Below, one piece after another: positions 6,011-14,154 of a stretch of DNA of 33,742 nucleotides. The notes beneath the pieces were generated by a model. That model saw nothing but the letters and a program-made list of their open reading frames with translations. It was not told the DNA's origin and did no database searches. The position numbers were made by a program, and so were the translations under genes. Each line of letters opens with the position of its first letter. The first letter of the stretch is position 1. This DNA comes from CAZDCZ01 sp964504155 (GTDB lineage: Bacteria > Bacteroidota > Bacteroidia > Bacteroidales > UBA12077), in contig CAZDCZ010000029.1 in the NCBI GenBank assembly GCA_964504155.1, positions 1 through 33,742 on the forward strand. The letters are read 5' to 3'.

Positions 6011-6751
6011 ATGAAAAGAACATTTCTATTCTTTGCACTTATCATAACCACCTTTAGTATATATTCTCAATCGAATACAAAAATTGATTCATTAATTGAT
6101 CTTGGTAACGATTATATTTCGTTTAACGATATTGATGAAGCAATGATTTTTTTTAATAAAGCCCTAAAATTAGATGTAAATTATGCTCCAGCACTTGATG
6201 CTAAAATAAATTTACTAATACAAACTAACAATTATAAAGATGCAGGGAAACTAGTAGAAAAAGCTATTGAAAATAATCCTAAGCATGCACAATTCTACCT
6301 ACATATTGGGAAATATAATATTCACAAAGAGAGATATGAAAAATCTATAGAATATTTTAATCAAGGAATTAAGCTATTAAATAATAATAACAAATTGCTT
6401 TTAAACAAATTCTACGTAAACAAAGGAGCAGCTTACCAAAAAATGATGGAATTTGAATCTGCTTTAGAAAATTACACAAAAGCAATAGAACTAAATCCTA
6501 ACAATCCTAATGTATTTATCTACAGAGGATATCTTTATTATAAAAATAGCGAATTCGACAAAGCTATTTCTGACTTTAATACTGTAATTAATATCGACCC
6601 AAAGAATCCTTTCGCTTATTACAATAGAGGAATGTCATACACTAAACTCGAACAAAAAGATAAAGCTTGTAAAGATTTTCATAAAGCTTGCGAAATGGGT
6701 AATACTAATGCCTGTAAAATGGTAATTACAAAATGTTTGAAATTAAATTAA
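6011..6751 (+). CDS. Secreted TPR-repeat protein, 246 aa
   Basis: A type I signal peptide (MKRTFLFFALIITTFSIYSQ) precedes at least five tetratricopeptide repeats covering residues 28-235. Examples are FNKALKLDVNYAPALDAK, YTKAIELNPNNPNVFIYRGY and FNTVINIDPKNPFAYYNRG. The last repeat ends in a Cys-rich cap (KACKDFHKACEMGNTNACKM) with Sel1-like Cys/Ala/Gly spacing. TPR arrays bind peptides or assemble complexes; the location here should be the periplasm or outer membrane. It follows recR by 109 bp with no clear link in function. The downstream side is a long non-coding stretch. No enzymatic domain is present, so partner and role are unknown. Confidence 0.85.
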   Translation: MKRTFLFFALIITTFSIYSQSNTKIDSLIDLGNDYISFNDIDEAMIFFNKALKLDVNYAPALDAKINLLIQTNNYKDAGKLVEKAIENNPKHAQFYLHIGKYNIHKERYEKSIEYFNQGIKLLNNNNKLLLNKFYVNKGAAYQKMMEFESALENYTKAIELNPNNPNVFIYRGYLYYKNSEFDKAISDFNTVINIDPKNPFAYYNRGMSYTKLEQKDKACKDFHKACEMGNTNACKMVITKCLKLN

Positions 6752-7371
6752 ATAAGTATCACAAAAAAACTTATTGTATTAAAGAAAATGTCAAAAAATA
6801 TCATTCTTAATGCTTTATTTATCTTATTAAATCACAATAAACTACGCCTCGTTTCTTTTATGTTTTGTAATTATATAAAATATATAGAAATTCAAAAATT
6901 CTTATAAAGCTTCTCGACAATTTTTTCTTTTGAACTCTAAGAACCTGAGTTCGATGTAAGATTTGACACACAGAAAGTCAAAAGCGCATTAGATTTGTGC
7001 TTGAAATCAAGCAGTAATAACGGGTTATTTCAATTGATTTTAAGTGCAAAGATGATGTGTTTTTGGCTTTTCCGCTTGGCAGATTTCATCAATTAGCCCA
7101 TATACTTCGCCAAATCCTTTTGAATTATCCCGATAGTACTGCAAGTATTTGTCTTGTATATGAACTAATTAATTGAAACTGTGGACAAATCTTACATCGA
7201 ACTCAGGTTAAGAGTAAAATCTGATTTTTTAATTTTTGTTTATCATTACTTTTTGAAGAAAATGCTATATTGTTAAAGTGTTTTAAAAATCAATAACTGC
7301 CAAATTAATCTATTGTCATATTTATTTATACCTTTAAACCTGTAATATTTTTATTAAAATTATTCTCGGTA
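6752..7371. other. 620-bp gene-poor interval containing a MITE-like element
   Basis: No credible gene is seen. The AT-rich left part has only a weak hairpin (6751-6757 with 6769-6775) without a T-run. The middle is the inverted-repeat element at 6942-7209. The right part leads to the glycosyltransferase gene; no clear -33/-7 pair is visible there. Confidence 0.7.
6942..7209. mobile_element. MITE-like element, 268 bp, with 24-bp perfect terminal inverted repeats
   Basis: The left end AACCTGAGTTCGATGTAAGA continues with TTTG (6942-6965), and its exact reverse complement ends the element (7186-7209). Both flanks carry AAG directly outside (6939-6941 and 7210-7212), a possible 3-bp target duplication. 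The interior is less AT-rich than its surroundings and has a small palindrome at 6998-7013 (TGCTTGA-AA-TCAAGCA). A 40-codon open stretch on the minus strand (LVHIQDKYLQYYRDNSKGFG at its start) ends in TAA and may be a transposase remnant, but no complete transposase fits in 268 bp. It is probably a non-autonomous derivative of an IS sharing these ends. The IS family cannot be named from sight. Confidence 0.8.
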
Positions 7372-9339
7372 ATGCAACTATCAATAATAATAGTAAATTA
7401 TAATGTAAAATATTTTATCGATCAATGTTTGCTTTCTGTAGAAAAAGCTATTGAGAATATTGATGCTGAAATTTTTGTTGTTGACAACAATTCTGCCGAT
7501 GGTTCTTGTTCGATGATTAAAGAGAAATATAAAAATGTTTATCTTATAGCGAATAAGAAAAATACGGGTTTTTCGTATGCCAATAATCAAGCTATTAAAA
7601 TGGCAAAAGGAGAATATGTTTTATTACTAAATCCCGACACAGTTGTTGAAGAAGATAGTTTTGAGAAGTGCTTGTCGTTTATGAATAACCATAAAGATGC
7701 AGGCGCACTTACAGTAAAGATGATAGATGGAAAAGGTCATTATCTTCCTGAATCGAAACGAGGTCTTCCGACACCTTGTACTGCTTTCTATAAAATTTTC
7801 GGCTTAACAAAATTATTTCCAAAATCGAAAAAATTTGCTAGATATTATTTAGGACATTTAAACAAAGACGAGATTAATGAAATTGAAATTCTTCCGGGAG
7901 CTTTTATGTTTATGCGCAAAAATTGTTTAGAAAATGTTGGTTATCTCGACGAAGATTATTTTATGTACGGAGAAGATATCGATCTTTCGTATCGTTTATT
8001 AAAAAGTGGTTATAAGAATTATTATTTTCCTAAAACAACAATAATACATTATAAAGGAGAAAGTACTAAAAAAAGTAGTGTTAACTATGTTTTAGTTTTT
8101 TATAATGCAATGATAATTTTTGCAAGAAAACACTTCTCGAAAAAAAATGCTAAAATATTCTCTTTATTTATAAAATTAGCAATCTATTTTAGAGCATCAA
8201 TTGCAATTCTAAATCGAGCAATAAAAAAAGTTATATTGCCAATTTTCGATTTTGGTTTTATATTTCTATCATATCTGATTATTAAACCAATTTGGGAAAA
8301 TTATCTATTTGGTGAAATTGGAAGCTATCCAAAAGAATTCTTATTTATTGCAGTTCCTATATATATTATTATTTGGTTAAATAGTATAGCATTTTACGGT
8401 TCGTACAAAAAACACATTAAGCCACTTAATATTATTAAGGGAACAACAATAGGAACCATAATAATATTATTAATTTATTCGTTAGTCCCAGAAAGTTATC
8501 GATTCTCAAGAGCACTAATTATATTAGGATATATAAATACAACGCTTGTTACTTTTTCTACTCGACTTATAATAAGCAATATTTCTTATTTTCCACAGAA
8601 ATTAATTTTCAACAATAAACTACGAACCTTAATCTTAGGGTCGAAAGACGAAATACTTAGAGTAAAAAATATTCTTGAGAAAACTCAACTAAATCCTCAA
8701 ATTATTGGGTATGTTGCGCCTGAAAACTTTAAGCCGGACAATTTTTATTTAGGAGAATTATCTCAACTACACGAAATAATAATAATTAATAAAGCAGACG
8801 AAGTAATATTTTGTGCGAAAGATATATCATCGCAACAAATAATTAAAAACATGCTTAAATTATCCAACTCCGAAATAAATTTCAAGATTGCTCCTGCCAA
8901 CAGTCTATCAGTTATTGGTAGCAATTCTATAAATACTGCCGGAGAATTATATACAATTGAACTAAGCTCTATATCGAACTCGAAAAACAAAAGGATTAAA
9001 AGGATTTTTGATATATTATCGTCATCAATAATAATATTGTTTTTTCCAATTCTACTATTATTCTATAAAAACTCGTTAAATATTTTTAAAAATTCAATAT
9101 CTGTTTTTTTTGGAAAAAAAACATGGATAGGTTATTGCCATACAAGTAAATCGAAAAGCTACAATCTTCCCAAAATTAAAAACAGCATTTTTATGATAAA
9201 TAACTACAAATTAAAGGAAACAATACCGGATTCAACTATCGAAAAATTGAACATACTATATGCCAAGAATTACAAACTTACAACTGACATTATAGAACTT
9301 TTTAAAAATCTAAAACATCTAAACAAGCAAAATTCCTAA
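7372..9339 (+). CDS. GT2 glycosyltransferase fused to a membrane/nucleotide-binding sugar-transferase-like region
   Basis: Residues 1-260 form a family 2 (GT-A fold) glycosyltransferase: SIIIVNYNVKYFIDQCL start, VDNNSADGS, LLNPDTVV (the DXD-equivalent, Asp89), and YGEDIDLSYRLLKSG (catalytic Glu-Asp). This form is typical of rhamnosyltransferase-like enzymes that build O-antigen or capsule. Residues about 280-390 hold four membrane segments. Residues about 415-530 look like the Rossmann-type domain of polyprenyl-phosphate sugar transferases (LRTLILGSKDEILRV). Then KRIKRIFDILSSS and one membrane segment mimic the start of the bacterial sugar-transferase domain, but the usual KFRSM catalytic part is absent and the last 100 residues are shortened. 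The GT2 part should be active; the second half looks degenerate or repurposed. It acts at the inner membrane. Confidence 0.85.
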   Translation: MQLSIIIVNYNVKYFIDQCLLSVEKAIENIDAEIFVVDNNSADGSCSMIKEKYKNVYLIANKKNTGFSYANNQAIKMAKGEYVLLLNPDTVVEEDSFEKCLSFMNNHKDAGALTVKMIDGKGHYLPESKRGLPTPCTAFYKIFGLTKLFPKSKKFARYYLGHLNKDEINEIEILPGAFMFMRKNCLENVGYLDEDYFMYGEDIDLSYRLLKSGYKNYYFPKTTIIHYKGESTKKSSVNYVLVFYNAMIIFARKHFSKKNAKIFSLFIKLAIYFRASIAILNRAIKKVILPIFDFGFIFLSYLIIKPIWENYLFGEIGSYPKEFLFIAVPIYIIIWLNSIAFYGSYKKHIKPLNIIKGTTIGTIIILLIYSLVPESYRFSRALIILGYINTTLVTFSTRLIISNISYFPQKLIFNNKLRTLILGSKDEILRVKNILEKTQLNPQIIGYVAPENFKPDNFYLGELSQLHEIIIINKADEVIFCAKDISSQQIIKNMLKLSNSEINFKIAPANSLSVIGSNSINTAGELYTIELSSISNSKNKRIKRIFDILSSSIIILFFPILLLFYKNSLNIFKNSISVFFGKKTWIGYCHTSKSKSYNLPKIKNSIFMINNYKLKETIPDSTIEKLNILYAKNYKLTTDIIELFKNLKHLNKQNS

Positions 9340-9407
9340 TTTAAATTACTTTTTTTTTATTTTATTTATTACATTTGTTTTCAAGTATTTGTAACATCTA
9401 TCTAAAT

Positions 9408-10706
9408 ATGAAAAGATTTTTTGCACTCTTATTAGCAACTACAATAATTAGCACTTTTGTTTATTCGCAAAGCAAACAAGAATTAAAAAAAAAATTTGTA
9501 AATGCCGAATTTGCATTATTATACGAAGAATATCAAGAAGCTCTTCCTTTATTTCTTGAACTATATAATTCGGGACGAAAAGACGCTAATATTGAATACA
9601 GAATAGGGATTTGTTATCTGAATATTCCGAACGAAAAAGACAAAGCAATTCCATATTTAGAAGATGCAGTGCAAAATATATCAGAAAATTACAATGCAGG
9701 ATATTTTACCGAAAAACAAGCTCCGAATAAAGCCTACTACCATTTAGGAATTGCTTACAGAATAAATAATCAATTAAATAAAGCATTAGTATTACTTAAT
9801 AAATACAAAAAACTACTTAACGAAAACGATACCGAAAATTTAGAAAACGTAAATGTCCAAATTAAATCATGTAAAAATGCAATTGAATTATCTAATACAC
9901 CAACAAATTTGTTTGAGAAAAATTTAGGAAAAGCAATAAACACAACTTTTGCTAATAATAATGCTGTTGTATCGGAAGATGAAAGCATAATTATTTTTCT
10001 TAATTCATTACGCTTTTATGATGGTATTTTTTGCTCGGTAAAAAGAAATGGCAGATGGTTATCGTCTCGCAACATATCTTTACAATTTAAATCGGACAAA
10101 CCTCTTAAGCCTGTTTTCCTTACTAGAGATGGAAAAACTCTTTACTTACAAAGAAATGATAACGACAATCTTAATCTTTATAAAAGTAAATTTGAAAATG
10201 ACCTTTGGACTCCTATTGAAAAATTAAATTCAAATATAAATACTAAATCAACCGAAACCCATGCTTGCATTAGCGATGATGGGAAAATATTATATTTCAC
10301 AAGTGATAGAGATGGAGGATTCGGAGGATTAGATATTTACAAATCGTATCTCGATAAAAATAACGAATGGGGTCCGGCAATTAATTTGGGATCTACGATT
10401 AATACAAGCTTAGATGAAGATACTCCTTTTATTACCGAAGATGGTAATACTCTTTATTTTAGCTCACAAGGTCATCTTAATATAGGAGGATTCGACATAT
10501 TCTATTCTACAAAAAATAATAACACCTGGGACACACCAATAAACATAGGATATCCATTTAACTCTACCGATGACGATATATTTTTCTTTCCATTAAAAAA
10601 TGGAAAAATTGCTTATTATTCAAAACTAAAACCAATAGGATATGGGAATAATGATATTTATAGAATTCAAATATTTGAAAGAGTAAATATTTTAAAAGAA
10701 AAATAA
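9408..10706 (+). CDS. TPR plus PD40 beta-propeller protein (PorE-like, first of three paralogues)
   Basis: The start is placed at ATG 9408 because it begins a clean signal peptide (MKRFFALLLATTIISTFVYSQ); an in-frame ATG at 9375 would add a poor leader. Residues about 25-160 are TPR-like (YEEYQEALPLFLELY; GICYLNIPNEKDKAIPYLEDA). Residues about 175-430 are a PD40/WD40-like propeller with repeated blades such as GKILYFTSDRDGGFGGLDIYK and EDGNTLYFSSQGHLNIGGFD. The protein stops right after the propeller (IGYGNNDIYRIQIF), so it lacks the carboxypeptidase-regulatory and OmpA domains found in PorE of the T9SS and in the third paralogue here. It may be a periplasmic scaffold or a peptidoglycan-free variant. 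It lies 68 bp after the glycosyltransferase gene. Confidence 0.85.
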   Translation: MKRFFALLLATTIISTFVYSQSKQELKKKFVNAEFALLYEEYQEALPLFLELYNSGRKDANIEYRIGICYLNIPNEKDKAIPYLEDAVQNISENYNAGYFTEKQAPNKAYYHLGIAYRINNQLNKALVLLNKYKKLLNENDTENLENVNVQIKSCKNAIELSNTPTNLFEKNLGKAINTTFANNNAVVSEDESIIIFLNSLRFYDGIFCSVKRNGRWLSSRNISLQFKSDKPLKPVFLTRDGKTLYLQRNDNDNLNLYKSKFENDLWTPIEKLNSNINTKSTETHACISDDGKILYFTSDRDGGFGGLDIYKSYLDKNNEWGPAINLGSTINTSLDEDTPFITEDGNTLYFSSQGHLNIGGFDIFYSTKNNNTWDTPINIGYPFNSTDDDIFFFPLKNGKIAYYSKLKPIGYGNNDIYRIQIFERVNILKEK

Positions 10707-11203
10707 TTCAATCGAAACAAGCTTCTAGCTCTACACTTTCTTAAAATAATTATCGCTAAAAATTCTGACAAACTCAAATAATAAAAATCAATAAACAGCA
10801 AATTTAATTTAGTAGTTCAATTTGGTACTAATGTTAATAACATTTTATATATTAGCTACATAATTAATTACAACAAGTGTAATTAAGCATCATTTAATAT
10901 AAAACCTTAAATCTGCGAGTTAACATCTAAAGCGGTGATAGTCATCGGATAACTATTTTATTAAAAGTGTGGCAAAATTAAATTAAAGTATTGTCAACAA
11001 GTCATCCGACAACTTGCGGATGGGTAAACCATTATATTAAATGCTAATAAAGATTGTTTAATTATAAATTTTAATAAACGATTTCAAATTTTTAATCAAA
11101 ACATAAATGAAAGTTTCAGAATTTTTCACTAAATTCGTAAAGGTTGACTAGATTTTTATAAAATTGTAACACAAATATTAGTTTTATTTATAATTAACGA
11201 TTG
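10707..11203. other. 497-bp interval with a hairpin and no convincing gene
   Basis: The interval is AT-rich. A stem CATCCG (11003-11008) / CGGATG (11017-11022) with an 8-nt loop stands out from the background, and a related GTCATCGGATAAC sequence occurs about 65 bp upstream. There is no T-run after it. A 14-codon ATG frame (11107-11151) exists but has no good ribosome site. The right end should hold the promoter of the 11204 gene; no clear TTG/TAnnTTTG pair is seen. Confidence 0.6.
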
Positions 11204-14110
11204 ATGAAAAAAATTACATTTATTATACTCTCCTTTCTTTTACCTCTATTTGCATATTCTCAATTAAAAGAATACGAATTAGACGAGATTTTTCTTGATG
11301 CTGACTCATGGTTGTTTTACGAAGAATTTCAAGATGCCTTGCCCCTTTTTATGCAAGTTTACGAAGTACATCCTGAGAATTCGAATCTAAACTACAAAAT
11401 TGGTTTATGCTATTTAAATATTGAAGGTAAAAAACACAATTCGATTCCTTATTTTGAAAAAGCAATATCGAATACTACTAATAATTACAGAAAAAATACA
11501 TACGCTGAAAAAAAAGCTCCTTTAGATGCTTATTTTTATCTTGGAAATGCTTATTTAATTAATAATCAAATAAAGAAAGCTCAAGATACTTATAATAAGT
11601 TCGAGACAAAAATTACTGAAACTAAAAATATTTTTAATAAAGACAGTTATAATTTCGATTTTTTACAGAAACAAAAACAATCATGTGAAACAGCAATAAA
11701 ACTAAAACAAAACCCCATAAATTTCATTGCTACAAATATTGGTTCTCCAATAAACACACAATTTTCTGATTTAAATGCCGTAATATCTGCCGATGGGAAT
11801 TCTATAATTTTTACATCTGAATTAAAATTCTATAATGCTATTTTTTATTCAACCAAAGAAGATGGCAAGTGGAATTATCCAATAAACTTAATGGGGCAAC
11901 TTAAAGTTGACGATAGCACTTTCCCAACATCTCTATCGAAAGATGGCACTGAACTATACCTATATAGAAAAGATGATTTTGACGGCAATATTTACATTAG
12001 TAGATTAACAAATGGAATTTGGTCGCAAATAGAAAAACTGGGACCCAATATTAATACCAAATATTGGGAATCGCATGCTACTATAAGTCCTAATGGAAAA
12101 GAGTTGTATTTTGTTAGCAACAGAGCCGGCGGAAAAGGAGATTTAGATATTTATGTTGCACAAAAACTTGACGATGGAACATGGGGAAACATAAAAAACT
12201 TAGACAAAAATATAAATACTCAGTGGAACGAAAACACTCCATTTTTATCAAATGATGGAAACACATTGTTTTTCAGCTCAGAAGGACATAACACAATGGG
12301 TGGATATGACATATTTTACTCTCATAAAATAAACAACACATGGCAAGAACCTAAAAATATTGGGTATCCAATAAATACTACAGACAATAACAGTTTTTTT
12401 GTGCCAACAGAAAATGCAGAATCTGCTTATTTTTCCTTTTTTTCGAGTAAAGGATATGGGAAAAGAGATATATTTAAAATACACTTATCGGACATAAACA
12501 AACCATCAAACATAAAAGTTGAAGGAATTGCTAAATACGATGATGAAATTCATAACAAGAAACAGGATTTTACAATAATCATTATCGACACATTACTACA
12601 TGACACAATTGCCATACTTTCTCCGGAAAAAGAATTATCTTATAACGAATACAAAACACCTAATGGAAAAAATCATTTATTATTTGAAAGTAATATTAAT
12701 TCAGATGGCACTAATCAAATATTAATATCGCAAAATTATAAAATTAAAAATGTATTTTTAAACCCAATAGAGCTTAAAGAAACCAACACTTTAACAGATT
12801 CAGAATCTCCGGAAATAAATATCGACAAACGAGAATATTACACACAATCGGGTAATCAAAAAATTAAAATTAAATTATCATTGCAAAAGGGTTCTCTGTT
12901 ATTGGTTAATACATTTATGAACGATAAATTATTAAATTCAGAAAAATTTAATGTCAAAAATGAAGACTTTATATACGAATATAAACCTATTAAAGGAAAT
13001 AGTAATATAAAATTTAAACTAATAGGTAAAAATAATAAAATACAAACACAAGAAGTTTTTGTATCATGTATATCGCCGGATATAGATAGTATTGCAGAAA
13101 TAGATATTACCGAAAAAACCTATACCTTAAAAGATGGACAGAACAATATAAAAATTAAGCTATCGGTAGAAAAAAACTCGAAATTATTTGTTAAAACATA
13201 TGTAAATGACAAACTAATTAATTCGGAAAAATTTAAAATAACAAAAGACAATTTTACCTATGAATTTACTCATCGAGAAAGTAATTCTAAAATTAATTTT
13301 AAACTGGTTGATAAACATAATAACTTTAAAAGCAAAGAAATTACTATTACTAACAAACCTTTAGAAAAAGAACTTGCTGGCGTATTAAATAATATAAATA
13401 GATTTAAGAAAACCAATATCTCAAATATTTTAAATTCTTTTATTAATAAATCGGAAATAAAATCATCGGAAGATTTACTTAAGTTATTATTTAATATAGC
13501 AGAAACCAACAAACTTAGTCCTTATATAATCGCAATTGCATTACAATCGGGAGAAAATGCTTTACAATTTAAAAATGAGTTAGTAAAATTATCTAATGGA
13601 AATATTAAACAAACCTTAGCTAAATTAAATAACGACACTTTAAAAAATCAAAATTCAGAATTTATATTAAATTATCTCATATCAGAATCAAACTCTTCAA
13701 ATTATTCTAAAAAAGACATATTAAATTTAATAAGCAAATACGTAATTAGTAAATATAAAAACCCTGATAACTTACTTTCTGAACTAAATAAATATGCATC
13801 TTTCGACATACATAGCATATTAGACAATATAGATGAATCGGCCTTAGCAATAACATCTGTTCAAGATTTCTCTAATTATTTTATATGTTGTGATAAATTT
13901 TCTAACAAGGATAAGGAAATTATTTGTTCAATGATTAACGGAATTAATATATCATTACTAATTCAAAAAGAAAACACACAAGAAATAATAACAAACGACA
14001 ATAAACCAAACGAGACAAAAGCAACTAACAAATACCTAGTACTTTTTATTATTACTAGCTTTTTAGCTCTTATTTTTATTTTCATATATATAAAGAAAAA
14101 GAAACACTAA
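11204..14110 (+). CDS. TPR plus PD40 propeller protein with duplicated beta domain and C-terminal membrane anchor (second paralogue)
   Basis: The ATG at 11204 starts a signal peptide (MKKITFIILSFLLPLFAYSQ); the TTG three bases earlier is a poorer start. Residues about 22-165 are TPR-like, and about 175-430 are the same PD40 propeller as its neighbours (SNRAGGKGDLDIY; NDGNTLFFSSEGH). From about 440 it diverges: a CRD-like piece, then two copies of a roughly 80-residue beta domain (about 540-620 and 633-713). Both copies share IKIKLS near the start, then a VNTFMNDKLLNSEKF / VKTYVNDKLINSEKF pair. A helical region (about 720-930) and one membrane helix (YLVLFIITSFLALIFIFIYI) followed by KKKKH end the protein. 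No OmpA domain is present. The domain order appears specific to this lineage; the role is probably envelope scaffolding. Confidence 0.83.
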   Translation: MKKITFIILSFLLPLFAYSQLKEYELDEIFLDADSWLFYEEFQDALPLFMQVYEVHPENSNLNYKIGLCYLNIEGKKHNSIPYFEKAISNTTNNYRKNTYAEKKAPLDAYFYLGNAYLINNQIKKAQDTYNKFETKITETKNIFNKDSYNFDFLQKQKQSCETAIKLKQNPINFIATNIGSPINTQFSDLNAVISADGNSIIFTSELKFYNAIFYSTKEDGKWNYPINLMGQLKVDDSTFPTSLSKDGTELYLYRKDDFDGNIYISRLTNGIWSQIEKLGPNINTKYWESHATISPNGKELYFVSNRAGGKGDLDIYVAQKLDDGTWGNIKNLDKNINTQWNENTPFLSNDGNTLFFSSEGHNTMGGYDIFYSHKINNTWQEPKNIGYPINTTDNNSFFVPTENAESAYFSFFSSKGYGKRDIFKIHLSDINKPSNIKVEGIAKYDDEIHNKKQDFTIIIIDTLLHDTIAILSPEKELSYNEYKTPNGKNHLLFESNINSDGTNQILISQNYKIKNVFLNPIELKETNTLTDSESPEINIDKREYYTQSGNQKIKIKLSLQKGSLLLVNTFMNDKLLNSEKFNVKNEDFIYEYKPIKGNSNIKFKLIGKNNKIQTQEVFVSCISPDIDSIAEIDITEKTYTLKDGQNNIKIKLSVEKNSKLFVKTYVNDKLINSEKFKITKDNFTYEFTHRESNSKINFKLVDKHNNFKSKEITITNKPLEKELAGVLNNINRFKKTNISNILNSFINKSEIKSSEDLLKLLFNIAETNKLSPYIIAIALQSGENALQFKNELVKLSNGNIKQTLAKLNNDTLKNQNSEFILNYLISESNSSNYSKKDILNLISKYVISKYKNPDNLLSELNKYASFDIHSILDNIDESALAITSVQDFSNYFICCDKFSNKDKEIICSMINGINISLLIQKENTQEIITNDNKPNETKATNKYLVLFIITSFLALIFIFIYIKKKKH

Positions 14111-14154
14111 TTATAATATATATAATTTCAATAAATGTTCTAAACATTTAAGTT

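Noticed and set aside
9375..9407. Upstream ATG extension of the first PorE-like gene
   Set aside because: It adds 11 residues ahead of a complete signal peptide; the downstream ATG at 9408 gives a normal export signal.
11107..11151. 14-codon ATG frame in the 497-bp gap
   Set aside because: No ribosome binding site, no motif, and such frames are expected by chance in AT-rich DNA.
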